From an uncultured Bacilli bacterium (GTDB lineage Bacteria; Bacillota_I; Bacilli_A; RF39; UBA660), in NCBI GenBank assembly GCA_947624695.1, contig CANQLN010000079.1, positions 1 through 5,178 on the forward strand: a stretch of DNA of 5,178 nucleotides, read 5' to 3'. Positions 1 to 4,534 of this stretch are shown here, one piece after another. Both the position numbers and the translations under genes were made by a program. The notes under the pieces are model-generated. The model was not told where the DNA came from and made no database searches. It worked only from the letters and a program-made list of their open reading frames with translations. Numbering within the stretch: the stretch's first letter is position 1; every line of letters begins with the position of its first letter.

Positions 1-688
1 AGATATTAGCAATTGAGTTAGGGTAAGAACTAGCAATACTGCTATCATATTTTAAATATTCAAATTGAAAAATGTAACTATCGGAAAGCCAATTTCTGGG
101 GTCCATATAATAAGCTACCGCACTAGCTGAAGCGGGATACCAAGTTTTTGAATAAGGATTCTTACAAGAGGTATCGATATTAGCAGGATCACTACTAGCG
201 ACATAACTTTCACCACAAGCACTTTCTTTATTAACAGCTGTCACCCAATCAAGACCAGTTTGAATTGACTTAAATTGCCAATTAGGATGATCTTGTTGCA
301 TTTGGCAAAGTCCTGGCCAATAAGTTGAAGGAAAACCGGCATTTTGCATATTAACTTCACAACTACTTGTAGCGTTTTCATTAAACACTAAAGTAGAAAC
401 TGAAACATAATCGCCACAAACATACCCAGTCGCGCTTCCTTCATAATATAGTCTATACCAACCCGTACTACATCCTTTTTCACTAGCATGTTTGGTATTA
501 TCAACTAAGGTATATTCACTATTTTTACTTAAAGTTTTAATACTGGAATAATTAGTTCCGGGACCACTTCGAAGATTAACTCCCGTTCCCGTAATTTTAC
601 CGCGATAAGTATCTGCATAACAAACACTTACATTTATGATAAAGAAAAAAATAGTTAAAAAAAACATTTTTGCGAATTTATTATGCAT
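1..688 (-). CDS. Secreted SH3b-domain wall hydrolase of the N-acetylglucosaminidase type, 3'-truncated by window edge
   Basis: I translated this from the ATG at 688; the frame stays open to the window edge, giving about 229 residues without a stop. An aaggaga Shine-Dalgarno at 698-704 lies 9 nt upstream. Residues 1-25 form a signal peptide (MHNKFAK, then a Phe/Ile-rich core) with a likely cut after VCYA. Residues about 28-98 form a bacterial SH3 domain with the hallmark GVNLRSGPG (36-44), a fold that usually binds peptidoglycan. After it come GFPSTYWPGL, HPNWQFKSIQTGLDW, MDPRNWL and IFQFEYL. I know these from Firmicute proteins in which they precede a glucosaminidase (LytD/FlgJ-like) domain that cleaves wall glycan. 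That catalytic domain would lie beyond the window, so the enzyme call is inference. The mature part has six cysteines, unusual for a Gram-positive exported protein. It is divergent from the Lys-rich membrane protein. Confidence 0.8.
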   Translation of the reverse strand, partial: MHNKFAKMFFLTIFFFIINVSVCYADTYRGKITGTGVNLRSGPGTNYSSIKTLSKNSEYTLVDNTKHASEKGCSTGWYRLYYEGSATGYVCGDYVSVSTLVFNENATSSCEVNMQNAGFPSTYWPGLCQMQQDHPNWQFKSIQTGLDWVTAVNKESACGESYVASSDPANIDTSCKNPYSKTWYPASASAVAYYMDPRNWLSDSYIFQFEYLKYDSSIASSYPNSIANI

Positions 689-734
689 ACTACCTACTCT
701 CCTTACCTAATTTTATCATATTTTAGGCCCCTTT

Positions 735-761
735 TTCATAACATATATAAATTTGTGTCAA
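735..761 (-). promoter_or_regulatory. Candidate promoter of the SH3b protein gene
   Basis: Reading leftward there is a perfect TTGACA (761-756) and a TATGAA (740-735). The spacer is only 15 bases, so the -10 is uncertain; an alternative is TTGAAA upstream with TATATG. The -35 lies inside the left arm of the inverted repeat at 756-781. Confidence 0.4.
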
Positions 762-781
762 ATATTTTCAATTATTTGACA
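756..781. repeat. Perfect 9-bp inverted repeat between divergent genes, possible operator
   Basis: TGTCAAATA (756-764) and its exact reverse complement TATTTGACA (773-781) are separated by 8 bases. Each arm contains TTGACA pointing outward, toward the gene on that side. The site is either a dimeric operator or two mirrored -35 boxes, or both. The sequence alone cannot separate these. Confidence 0.5.
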
Positions 782-819
782 TTTTCCATCTATCAATTTT
801 TACTAACATATATTATAAT
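776..819 (+). promoter_or_regulatory. Candidate promoter region of the Lys-rich membrane protein gene
   Basis: TTGACA sits at 776-781, but only a weak TTTACT follows at 17-base spacing. A perfect TATAAT is at 814-819, with only a weak TATCAA (791-796) at -35 distance. Either could drive the gene; the second would give a leader of under 20 nt that still contains the ribosome binding site. Confidence 0.35.
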
Positions 820-843
820 ACTTATTTGAAAGGAATGAGTAGG

Positions 844-1218
844 ATGCATAAAACTTTTGACCCGATTGATATATTTTTTATAATTATCATTTTAATTTAT
901 TTTGTAGTTTTATTCATTTTTATCGCTATTTTTATAAATAAATATCAAAATATAGATAAACCTCCTAAAGAAAAAGAGGCCAAAATTAAAAAAGAAATTA
1001 AAAAGACTACTCATAAAACTAAAAAGAAAAAACTTCCTAAAAAGACGAAAGAATTACCAAAACTAGAAGTTAAAAAAACCACTAAACCTAAAAAGAAAAC
1101 TAATAGTAAAAGACCAAATAAAACTAAAAGCAAAAGTAATCCAAATATCAGAAAGAAAAATTATAAAACTAATATTTCTTATGTTAAAAATAATCCCAAG
1201 AAAAAAGGCACCAAGTAG
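844..1218 (+). CDS. Small membrane-anchored, extremely Lys-rich protein of unknown function
   Basis: The protein is 124 residues from the ATG at 844. I chose this start because AAAGGA at 829-834 lies 9 nt ahead of it; the ATG at 835 and the TTG at 826 adjoin or overlap that site and have none of their own. Residues 9-31 are one strongly hydrophobic helix (DIFFIIIILIYFVVLFIFIAIFI). Everything after is polar and basic: about 36 of the last 93 residues are Lys, with Pro, Thr and Asn between, and no hydrophobic core. By the positive-inside rule the tail should face the cytoplasm. It has no motif I recognise. A polycationic tail could touch nucleic acid, acidic lipid or an acidic partner, but this is speculation. 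The sequence looks intrinsically disordered. The gene is divergent from the wall hydrolase and may share its operator. Confidence 0.65.
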   Translation: MHKTFDPIDIFFIIIILIYFVVLFIFIAIFINKYQNIDKPPKEKEAKIKKEIKKTTHKTKKKKLPKKTKELPKLEVKKTTKPKKKTNSKRPNKTKSKSNPNIRKKNYKTNISYVKNNPKKKGTK

Positions 1219-1226
1219 TGTCTTTT
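1203..1226. terminator. Bidirectional terminator between convergent genes
   Basis: AAAAGGCAC (1203-1211) pairs with GTGTCTTTT (1218-1226) around a 6-base loop, with one G-T wobble. On the minus strand the hairpin runs into TTTTTTCTT, a good U-tract ending the 1225-1689 gene. On the plus strand it overlaps the stop of the Lys-rich gene and has only four T residues, so it is weaker there. Confidence 0.6.
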
Positions 1227-1689
1227 AGTTTGGTATCATAGCCAGTTTTAAATTATCTTTAATTCCTAAATAATTTCTTACTAGCCCACCATTAATACTA
1301 AAATAAATTAAAGAATCTAAATAGGGAAAATTTTTAATTTTTTCATTTAATAATTTTTGAGGAACCCTTGCTAATATAAATAATTCTCTAATTAATTCTT
1401 CAATTAAAGGTATATCATTAAAACTTGTTATTGTATTATTTAAATATTGTTGCCATTCTCCTTCTAATCCTTCTTTAATTACGCCATTATGAATAGTAAC
1501 AACATAAAGTTTATTTACTTCTTCTTCTAAAGAATATTCATTAGTAAAAGTATTTTTCTTCTCTTCTTTTTCAAAATTTAAACTATCAGGAGTTATTTTT
1601 TTAGTTACAACTGGATTAGTTTTTTTCATCATACCATTCTTCCAACCTAAAAAAGGTCTCCTCGTTAAAATATTTAAAACTTTATTCAT
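1225..1689 (-). CDS. Hypothetical cytoplasmic protein, 154 aa
   Basis: I do not recognise this family. I place the start at the ATG at 1689, with GGTGA (1699-1695) five bases upstream. The frame runs on to a TTG at 1740, but that extension has no ribosome binding site and is occupied by a strong promoter, so translation cannot begin there on a transcript from it. The N-terminus is basic (MNKVLNILTRRPFLGWKNG). A Lys/Glu-rich linker follows, about residues 20-55. The rest alternates predicted strand (NKLYVVTIHNGVI) and helix (PLIEELIRELFILARVPQKLLNEKI), ending in a compact hydrophobic segment. There is no signal peptide and no membrane helix. The last codon overlaps the bidirectional terminator. 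It is a monocistronic unit, separated by its own promoter and a hairpin from the lipoprotein gene upstream. Confidence 0.65.
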   Translation of the reverse strand: MNKVLNILTRRPFLGWKNGMMKKTNPVVTKKITPDSLNFEKEEKKNTFTNEYSLEEEVNKLYVVTIHNGVIKEGLEGEWQQYLNNTITSFNDIPLIEELIRELFILARVPQKLLNEKIKNFPYLDSLIYFSINGGLVRNYLGIKDNLKLAMIPN

Positions 1690-1711
1690 TCTTATCACCG
1701 AAACAGATAAA

Positions 1712-1740
1712 ATTCTAGCACAACCCCAAAGAATTTTCAA
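1712..1740 (-). promoter_or_regulatory. Strong sigma-A-type promoter of the 1225-1689 gene
   Basis: Reading leftward: TTGAAA (1740-1735), a 17-base spacer, then TAGAAT (1717-1712) preceded by TGC, an extended -10. The start of transcription would be near 1705, giving a leader of about 16 nt before the ATG at 1689. Confidence 0.75.
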
Positions 1741-1754
1741 GAGATAACCAAAAG

Positions 1755-1777
1755 AAAAAAGTCCATAAGATGACTTT
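1755..1777 (-). terminator. Terminator after the lipoprotein gene
   Basis: On the minus strand AAAGTC (1777-1772) pairs with GACTTT (1763-1758) around an 8-base loop; the T run continues to 1755. The left arm overlaps the stop codon of the lipoprotein gene. The stem is short, so strength is uncertain. Confidence 0.5.
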
Positions 1778-2315
1778 AATCTAAATCATAATTATAAACA
1801 CCATGAATTTTTAATAAATCATTTTCGGTTGGCTGCTCTAAGACATATTTATCATTCTCTTTTGTTACCGTAAATACTATCGTATAATCTACTCTTTTAG
1901 TCGTATTTTGCATCTTATCTAATTTGTAATCTAAATATTTATCTTTATCATAAGTACCATCATCTTTATTAAATTCATCAGGATTATTTTCTAAATAAAT
2001 ACTTGCATCATCTTGGGCTTTATATAAATCATAAACCGTTATTTTAACCGTAATATAATCTAAATCATTATCATATTCTTCTTCTAATATTTCATAACTT
2101 AAATCTTTATATTGCTTCTTTAAAATATCGCGGTACTTTTCTTTTTGCTTTTCATTTAAGTCTTCCTCTTCTACCACTTTTTCTAAATCGACTAAAACCT
2201 CACTATCTAAAGTTTTATATTTTTTAAGATAACCTTCGACAGCTCCTCTTGCACTATTCTCTCCACAACCAGCAAGTAATAAAACCATTAATATTAGGGA
2301 ACAAATTTTTTTCAA
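1776..2315 (-). CDS. Small acidic lipoprotein
   Basis: The 179-residue protein begins at a TTG (2315); AGGATGTGATTT upstream matches the extended anti-Shine-Dalgarno with one mismatch, and the resulting MKKICSLILM is a normal lipoprotein signal. The lipobox LLAGC puts the lipidated Cys at 17, so the protein should be anchored to the outer face of the membrane. The mature part is rich in Asp, Glu, Lys and Tyr. An early helical stretch (AVEGYLKKYKTLDSEVLVDLEK) is followed by strand-like segments (DYITVKITVYDLY, RVDYTIVFTVTKENDKYVLEQP), which resembles small NTF2-like lipoproteins of Firmicutes (DUF4878/DUF5105 style). That family link is tentative. It lies 43 bases downstream of the DUF3603 gene in the same direction, probably co-transcribed. 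The substrate or partner is unknown. Confidence 0.8.
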   Translation of the reverse strand: MKKICSLILMVLLLAGCGENSARGAVEGYLKKYKTLDSEVLVDLEKVVEEEDLNEKQKEKYRDILKKQYKDLSYEILEEEYDNDLDYITVKITVYDLYKAQDDASIYLENNPDEFNKDDGTYDKDKYLDYKLDKMQNTTKRVDYTIVFTVTKENDKYVLEQPTENDLLKIHGVYNYDLD

Positions 2316-2358
2316 ATTAAATCACATCCTAATTTTATATTGCCTAAAATTATTTTTT

Positions 2359-2991
2359 TTATACGTTGTTATAAGATAATTTAATTAACTCATAAATATT
2401 ATATTCTTTCTCCGTTAACTTTCCTTCTAATTTTTTAAGCATCTCTTCATACATCTCCTCGGGATTATTCTTTAATTTAGAAAACCATTCTAAATAAATA
2501 TATTTAAGTTTACTATAATTTTTACTTTGATACATATTATCAATTTCTAATCTTAAAACTTTTTTAACCTTCGCTTCTTGTCTTGTTTCTTTTACTACTT
2601 CATCACTATCTATAACTTTATAATCTATTTTTTCTAAACTAACATTATAAGTAAATTCATTAATATTTAATTCATCTTCTAAAGTAAGGCTACTCTTATT
2701 TAAAGTATAACCTTCCTCATCAAACTCTATGGCTAAACTATTTTTGCCATCACTAAAAATAGCGGTATACTTTAAATAATTATTTTGTTTTAATTTGGTT
2801 TTATTTTCAATCGCACTTAAAAATTCTTTTTCAACTTTAATTTTCTTTTGCCTTAAATCTTCAAATGCCTTAGCGCTAACATGAAGAAGGGGAATTTTTT
2901 TAACATAATCTAATACATCATTTTCATCCCATTCATAAAACATACAATATCTTTCTTGAAAATTTAATAATACATCATAATAATAGTCCAT
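2359..2991 (-). CDS. UPF0736/DUF3603 family protein (Bacillus YjbA-like)
   Basis: The 210-residue protein starts at ATG 2991, with AAAGGAG (3005-2999) seven bases upstream. I recognise the family from its conserved pattern: an N-terminal DVLLNF (6-11), then FYEW (18-21), IPLLHV (33-38), a central SDGKNSLAIEF strand (80-90), and a C-terminal YLEW (166-169) followed by a helical segment. These line up with the DVWVNW...FHEW...PLLRV...YTEW pattern I recall for B. subtilis YjbA. The family has no established function and occurs mainly in Bacilli; members are usually nearer 250 residues, so this copy is somewhat short. There is no signal peptide or membrane segment, so it should be cytoplasmic. 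Its start overlaps the end of the small membrane protein gene by 17 bases, indicating translational coupling. Confidence 0.8.
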   Translation of the reverse strand: MDYYYDVLLNFQERYCMFYEWDENDVLDYVKKIPLLHVSAKAFEDLRQKKIKVEKEFLSAIENKTKLKQNNYLKYTAIFSDGKNSLAIEFDEEGYTLNKSSLTLEDELNINEFTYNVSLEKIDYKVIDSDEVVKETRQEAKVKKVLRLEIDNMYQSKNYSKLKYIYLEWFSKLKNNPEEMYEEMLKKLEGKLTEKEYNIYELIKLSYNNV

Positions 2992-3199
2992 TTTTTGGCT
3001 CCTTTCTTCTTTTCTTAAGTAAGATTATTAATAAAATAAAACCCATAAAAAACAAATCGGAATAAATACTTCTAATAATAAAATAGACAAATTCTAGAAA
3101 ACTATACCCTATAACCAATAAATTTAAATCTAAAATGATAAAAAACAAACCAATTACCATTAAGATAAAACTAACTATAAATAAACTAATACTTAACAT
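2975..3199 (-). CDS. Small hydrophobic membrane protein, 74 aa
   Basis: From ATG 3199 the frame encodes 74 residues, mostly Ile, Leu, Phe and Val. Hydrophobic stretches at about 2-24, 26-48 and 50-62 suggest two or three membrane helices; the tail KKRRKEPKNG is basic and so probably cytoplasmic. The ribosome binding site is poor (GAGATAG), which lowers confidence. Supporting it are the TGA stop inside the next gene (17-base overlap), typical of a coupled operon, and the absence of other coding potential. It would be the first gene of the run membrane protein, DUF3603 protein, lipoprotein. I recognise no family; no function can be given. Confidence 0.6.
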   Translation of the reverse strand: MLSISLFIVSFILMVIGLFFIILDLNLLVIGYSFLEFVYFIIRSIYSDLFFMGFILLIILLKKRRKEPKNGLLL

Positions 3200-3217
3200 A
3201 CTATCTCTATTATTTTA

Positions 3218-3252
3218 TTTATAAATTTCCAAAATTATTATATAATTATAAT
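3218..3252 (+). promoter_or_regulatory. AT-rich divergent promoter region upstream of uppP
   Basis: Two TATAAT boxes stand at 3241-3246 and 3247-3252. TTTATA at 3218-3223 is 17 bases before the first. Transcription from it would start near 3253, leaving a very short leader with the ribosome binding site at its extreme 5' end. The minus-strand promoter for the 3199 gene must also lie in 3200-3260, but I cannot pick one box out of the AT-rich sequence. Confidence 0.35.
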
Positions 3253-3262
3253 GGTGATGATA

Positions 3263-4069
3263 ATGGAATATATAAAATATATAATCTTAGGAATTATTCA
3301 AGGTATTACGGAACCTTTACCAATATCTTCTAGTGGACATATTTTTCTATTTAAAAATTTATTTAATACCGAAATGTTTAATACCTTTAATTTTGAAATA
3401 ATTTCTAATTTTGCTTCTTTTTTAGCTATTCTATTTATTTTTAGAAAAGATATTGTTAAATTAATTCAAGATTTCTTTGGTTTTATTTTTAATAAAAAAG
3501 AAAGAAAGACTTATAAAGAGGGATTTGGATATATCATGAAAATGATTGTTAGTACGATTCCTGTGGGAATTTTTGGACTACTTTTAAATGATTATTTAGA
3601 GGCTCATTTTACAAGTCTTCATATTTTAGGATTTGCCTTTTTATTTACTGCTTTAATGCTTTATATCGTTAGAAATATTAAAGGCGAAAAAGAAAGCAAA
3701 GATATTACTTTTAAAGATGCCATTATCATCGGTTTATTCGAAGCCATTACAATTATTCCCGGAATAAGCCGGAGTGGTACTGTTTTAGTAGCTTGTCTTT
3801 TATGCAAATTAAAAAGAGAAGATGCTCTAAAATATACATTTATGTTATATTTCCCAGTTAGTCTTGGAACTATGTTATTAAAAGTCCCTGACTTAATGGA
3901 AACCTCTACTACTTTGCTTCTTCCTTATCTAGGAGGTTTCATCGCTGCTTTAATAGTTACTTATTTTTCTTATCAATGGCTTAGTAGTATTGTTAAAAAA
4001 GGCAAACTATGGCACTTCTCTATCTACTGCTTATGTTTAGCTTTATTTATCTTCATCTGGTTTAGATAA
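3263..4069 (+). CDS. uppP: Undecaprenyl-diphosphate phosphatase (UppP/BacA)
   Basis: This integral membrane enzyme dephosphorylates undecaprenyl diphosphate to the monophosphate lipid carrier reused in peptidoglycan and other envelope polymers; overexpression gives bacitracin resistance. I place the start at ATG 3263 (268 aa): GGTGAT at 3253-3258 serves as its ribosome binding site, and MEYIKYIILGIIQG is the normal family N-terminus. The ATGs at 3251 and 3257 overlap or abut that site. The two family signatures are present: Q13-GIT-E17-PLPISSSGH26, the (E/Q)xxxE plus SSxGH motif, and PGISRSG at 166-172 with the conserved Arg at 170. Pro18 replaces the more usual Phe after the Glu. Length and about eight hydrophobic helices match the family. 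It stands alone, divergent from the membrane-protein run, and has no terminator of its own before the antisense-RNA promoter at 4072. Confidence 0.95.
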   Translation: MEYIKYIILGIIQGITEPLPISSSGHIFLFKNLFNTEMFNTFNFEIISNFASFLAILFIFRKDIVKLIQDFFGFIFNKKERKTYKEGFGYIMKMIVSTIPVGIFGLLLNDYLEAHFTSLHILGFAFLFTALMLYIVRNIKGEKESKDITFKDAIIIGLFEAITIIPGISRSGTVLVACLLCKLKREDALKYTFMLYFPVSLGTMLLKVPDLMETSTTLLLPYLGGFIAALIVTYFSYQWLSSIVKKGKLWHFSIYCLCLALFIFIWFR

Positions 4070-4071
4070 TA

Positions 4072-4101
4072 TTGCTATTCTATCTTAATATATGTTATAA
4101 T
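4072..4101 (+). promoter_or_regulatory. Promoter of the short antisense RNA
   Basis: TTGCTA (4072-4077), 18-base spacer, TATAAT (4096-4101) preceded by TGT, an extended -10. Transcription should begin at about 4108-4110. It starts 3 bases after the uppP stop codon and drives no plus-strand gene before the terminator at 4140-4181. Confidence 0.7.
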
Positions 4102-4107
4102 CATTTT

Positions 4108-4181
4108 AGGAGACGAGCAATCGTTGCCTAGGTTTTTGGCTACCTAACTTGGAAATTCATCCAAATTAAGGTAGTTTTTTT
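4108..4181 (+). ncRNA. Candidate antisense RNA (type I antitoxin-like), about 74 nt
   Basis: The RNA is defined by the extended -10 promoter upstream and the hairpin plus T run at its end; it contains no reading frame with a ribosome binding site. It is complementary to the last 13 or so codons and the 3' end of the minus-strand peptide gene at 4140-4247, so the two transcripts converge and overlap tail to tail, as in TxpA/RatA or BsrG/SR4 of B. subtilis. A small GCAA-TCG-TTGC stem lies in the 5' part (4117-4127). Ends are inferred from the promoter and terminator. uppP read-through could also feed into it. Confidence 0.55.
4140..4181 (+). terminator. Factor-independent terminator of the antisense RNA and probably uppP
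   Basis: CTACCTAACTTGG (4140-4152) pairs with CCAAATTAAGGTAG (4161-4174), with one bulged base and one mismatch, around an 8-base loop. Seven T residues follow (4175-4181). On the minus strand there is no T run after the hairpin, so it is not a clear terminator for the peptide mRNA. Confidence 0.8.
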
Positions 4182-4247
4182 ATTAATCGGCCGAGGCTTC
4201 AAAATAAAAATTATTACTTTTAAAATTCCAAAGAAAATTAATTTCAT
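4140..4247 (-). CDS. 35-aa hydrophobic basic peptide, candidate type I toxin
   Basis: The ATG at 4247 is preceded by AGGAGGTGAT (4260-4251), a perfect ten-base match to the 16S rRNA tail, with 7 bases from AGGAGG to the ATG. A chance match of that quality in a window this size is improbable. The peptide has a short hydrophobic N-terminal stretch (LIFFGILKVIIFIL, 3-16) and a basic polar tail (KPRPINKK, then TTLIWMNFQVR). This is the size and make-up of membrane-active type I toxins, although I match it to no named family. The last third is also one arm of the antisense RNA terminator, so those codons are constrained by RNA structure. Promoter, structured leader and antisense RNA support the toxin reading. 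Toxicity is inference; the peptide could be a harmless leader. Confidence 0.55.
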   Translation of the reverse strand: MKLIFFGILKVIIFILKPRPINKKTTLIWMNFQVR

Positions 4248-4250
4248 CCA

Positions 4251-4260
4251 ATCACCTCCT
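4251..4260 (-). promoter_or_regulatory. Perfect extended Shine-Dalgarno of the 35-aa peptide
   Basis: The minus strand reads AGGAGGTGAT, complementary over ten bases to the 3' end of 16S rRNA. It is the strongest ribosome binding site in the window and decides the ATG at 4247. Confidence 0.8.
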
Positions 4261-4265
4261 CATTT

Positions 4266-4285
4266 GATTTTGGTTTCCCAAAACC
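4266..4285 (-). promoter_or_regulatory. Leader hairpin with GAAA tetraloop
   Basis: In the minus-strand RNA GGTTTTGG (4285-4278) pairs with CCAAAATC (4273-4266) across a GAAA loop: eight pairs including one G-U, closed by a GNRA tetraloop. It ends 5 bases before the Shine-Dalgarno sequence, where it could affect ribosome loading. Confidence 0.55.
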
Positions 4286-4297
4286 CCCTGAGTTAGG

Positions 4298-4314
4298 CAA
4301 GACTCCTCGTCTCG
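4298..4314 (-). promoter_or_regulatory. 5' leader hairpin of the peptide mRNA
   Basis: CGAGAC (4314-4309) pairs with GTCTTG (4303-4298) around a GAGGA loop, six pairs with one G-U. The same bases can instead pair with the 3' end of the mRNA (repeat at 4110-4130), so the two folds exclude each other. Confidence 0.45.
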
Positions 4315-4337
4315 AGTTACTATTAAAACACATCTAT

Positions 4338-4367
4338 ATATTAAAAGTCCATAGGAAGTTTTGACAA
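4338..4367 (-). promoter_or_regulatory. Candidate promoter of the peptide mRNA
   Basis: Reading leftward: TTGTCA (4367-4362), 18-base spacer, TAATAT (4343-4338); transcription would start near 4331, just before the leader hairpins. The -10 matches four of six consensus bases. The -35 is part of the TTGACAA/TTTGTCGAA box cluster. Confidence 0.45.
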
Positions 4368-4428
4368 CATTTGTCGAACTTTCTTTTATTTTGTCGAATA
4401 AAAGAAAATTATTAAAAAAATTGACAAA
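4356..4428. repeat. Operator-like cluster: TTTGTCGAA boxes and an 11-bp palindrome
   Basis: TTTGTCGAA occurs at 4370-4378 and again at 4390-4398, exactly 20 bp apart. Related boxes in the other direction are TTGACAA (4361-4367) and TTGACAAA (4421-4428). A perfect 11-bp inverted repeat, TTTCTTTTATT (4380-4390) and AATAAAAGAAA (4397-4407), encloses the second box's core. The cluster lies between, and overlaps, the -35 boxes of two divergent promoters: the peptide mRNA (-) and the XRE gene (+). Binding by the XRE protein is inference. Confidence 0.5.
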
Positions 4429-4449
4429 AGTTCTAAATATCTATATACT
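4421..4449 (+). promoter_or_regulatory. Strong promoter of the XRE/HigA-like gene
   Basis: TTGACA (4421-4426), 17-base spacer, TATACT (4444-4449). Transcription would start near 4456, leaving a leader of about 80 nt, rather long, with a weak CTAAT/ATTAG stem at 4478-4492. Confidence 0.75.
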
Positions 4450-4534
4450 GAAGATACATTTAAATAGGAATTGCAGACTAATAATAGATTAGAAGAATGT
4501 AAAATAATAAATATAAAAGGAGTGGTGAAATATC

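Larger units (their letters stand above)
4110..4313. repeat. Segmented inverted repeat flanking the peptide gene
   Basis: GAGACGAG (4110-4117), TTGCCTA (4124-4130) and GGTTTT (4131-4136) have exact reverse complements at CTCGTCTC (4306-4313), TAGGCAA (4294-4300) and AAAACC (4280-4285), in the mirrored order. In a minus-strand RNA of about 220 nt these bring the 5' and 3' ends together. I saw no flanking target-site duplication, so a small transposable element is less likely. Confidence 0.6.

Noticed and set aside
826..843. Start of the Lys-rich protein at TTG 826 or ATG 835
   Set aside because: Both overlap or adjoin the AAAGGA site that is correctly spaced for ATG 844.
1755..1777. Shared AAAGTCCATA-like sequence at 1758-1767 and about 4344-4353 as a dispersed repeat
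   Set aside because: About ten AT-rich bases with no similarity in the flanks; chance is enough, and the first copy is part of a terminator.
3251..3262. uppP starting at ATG 3251 or 3257
   Set aside because: These codons overlap or abut the GGTGAT ribosome binding site used by ATG 3263, and add residues not seen at the family N-terminus.
4109..4314. The inverted repeat as the ends of a small transposable element (MITE)
   Set aside because: The repeat is segmented and imperfect as a whole, no target-site duplication flanks it, and the blocks coincide with the two ends of the inferred mRNA.
4108..4331. A known structured RNA or riboswitch (6S, SRP, tmRNA, T-box, preQ1)
   Set aside because: I found none of their conserved cores; a perfect Shine-Dalgarno plus reading frame and a convergent antisense unit explain the segment better.
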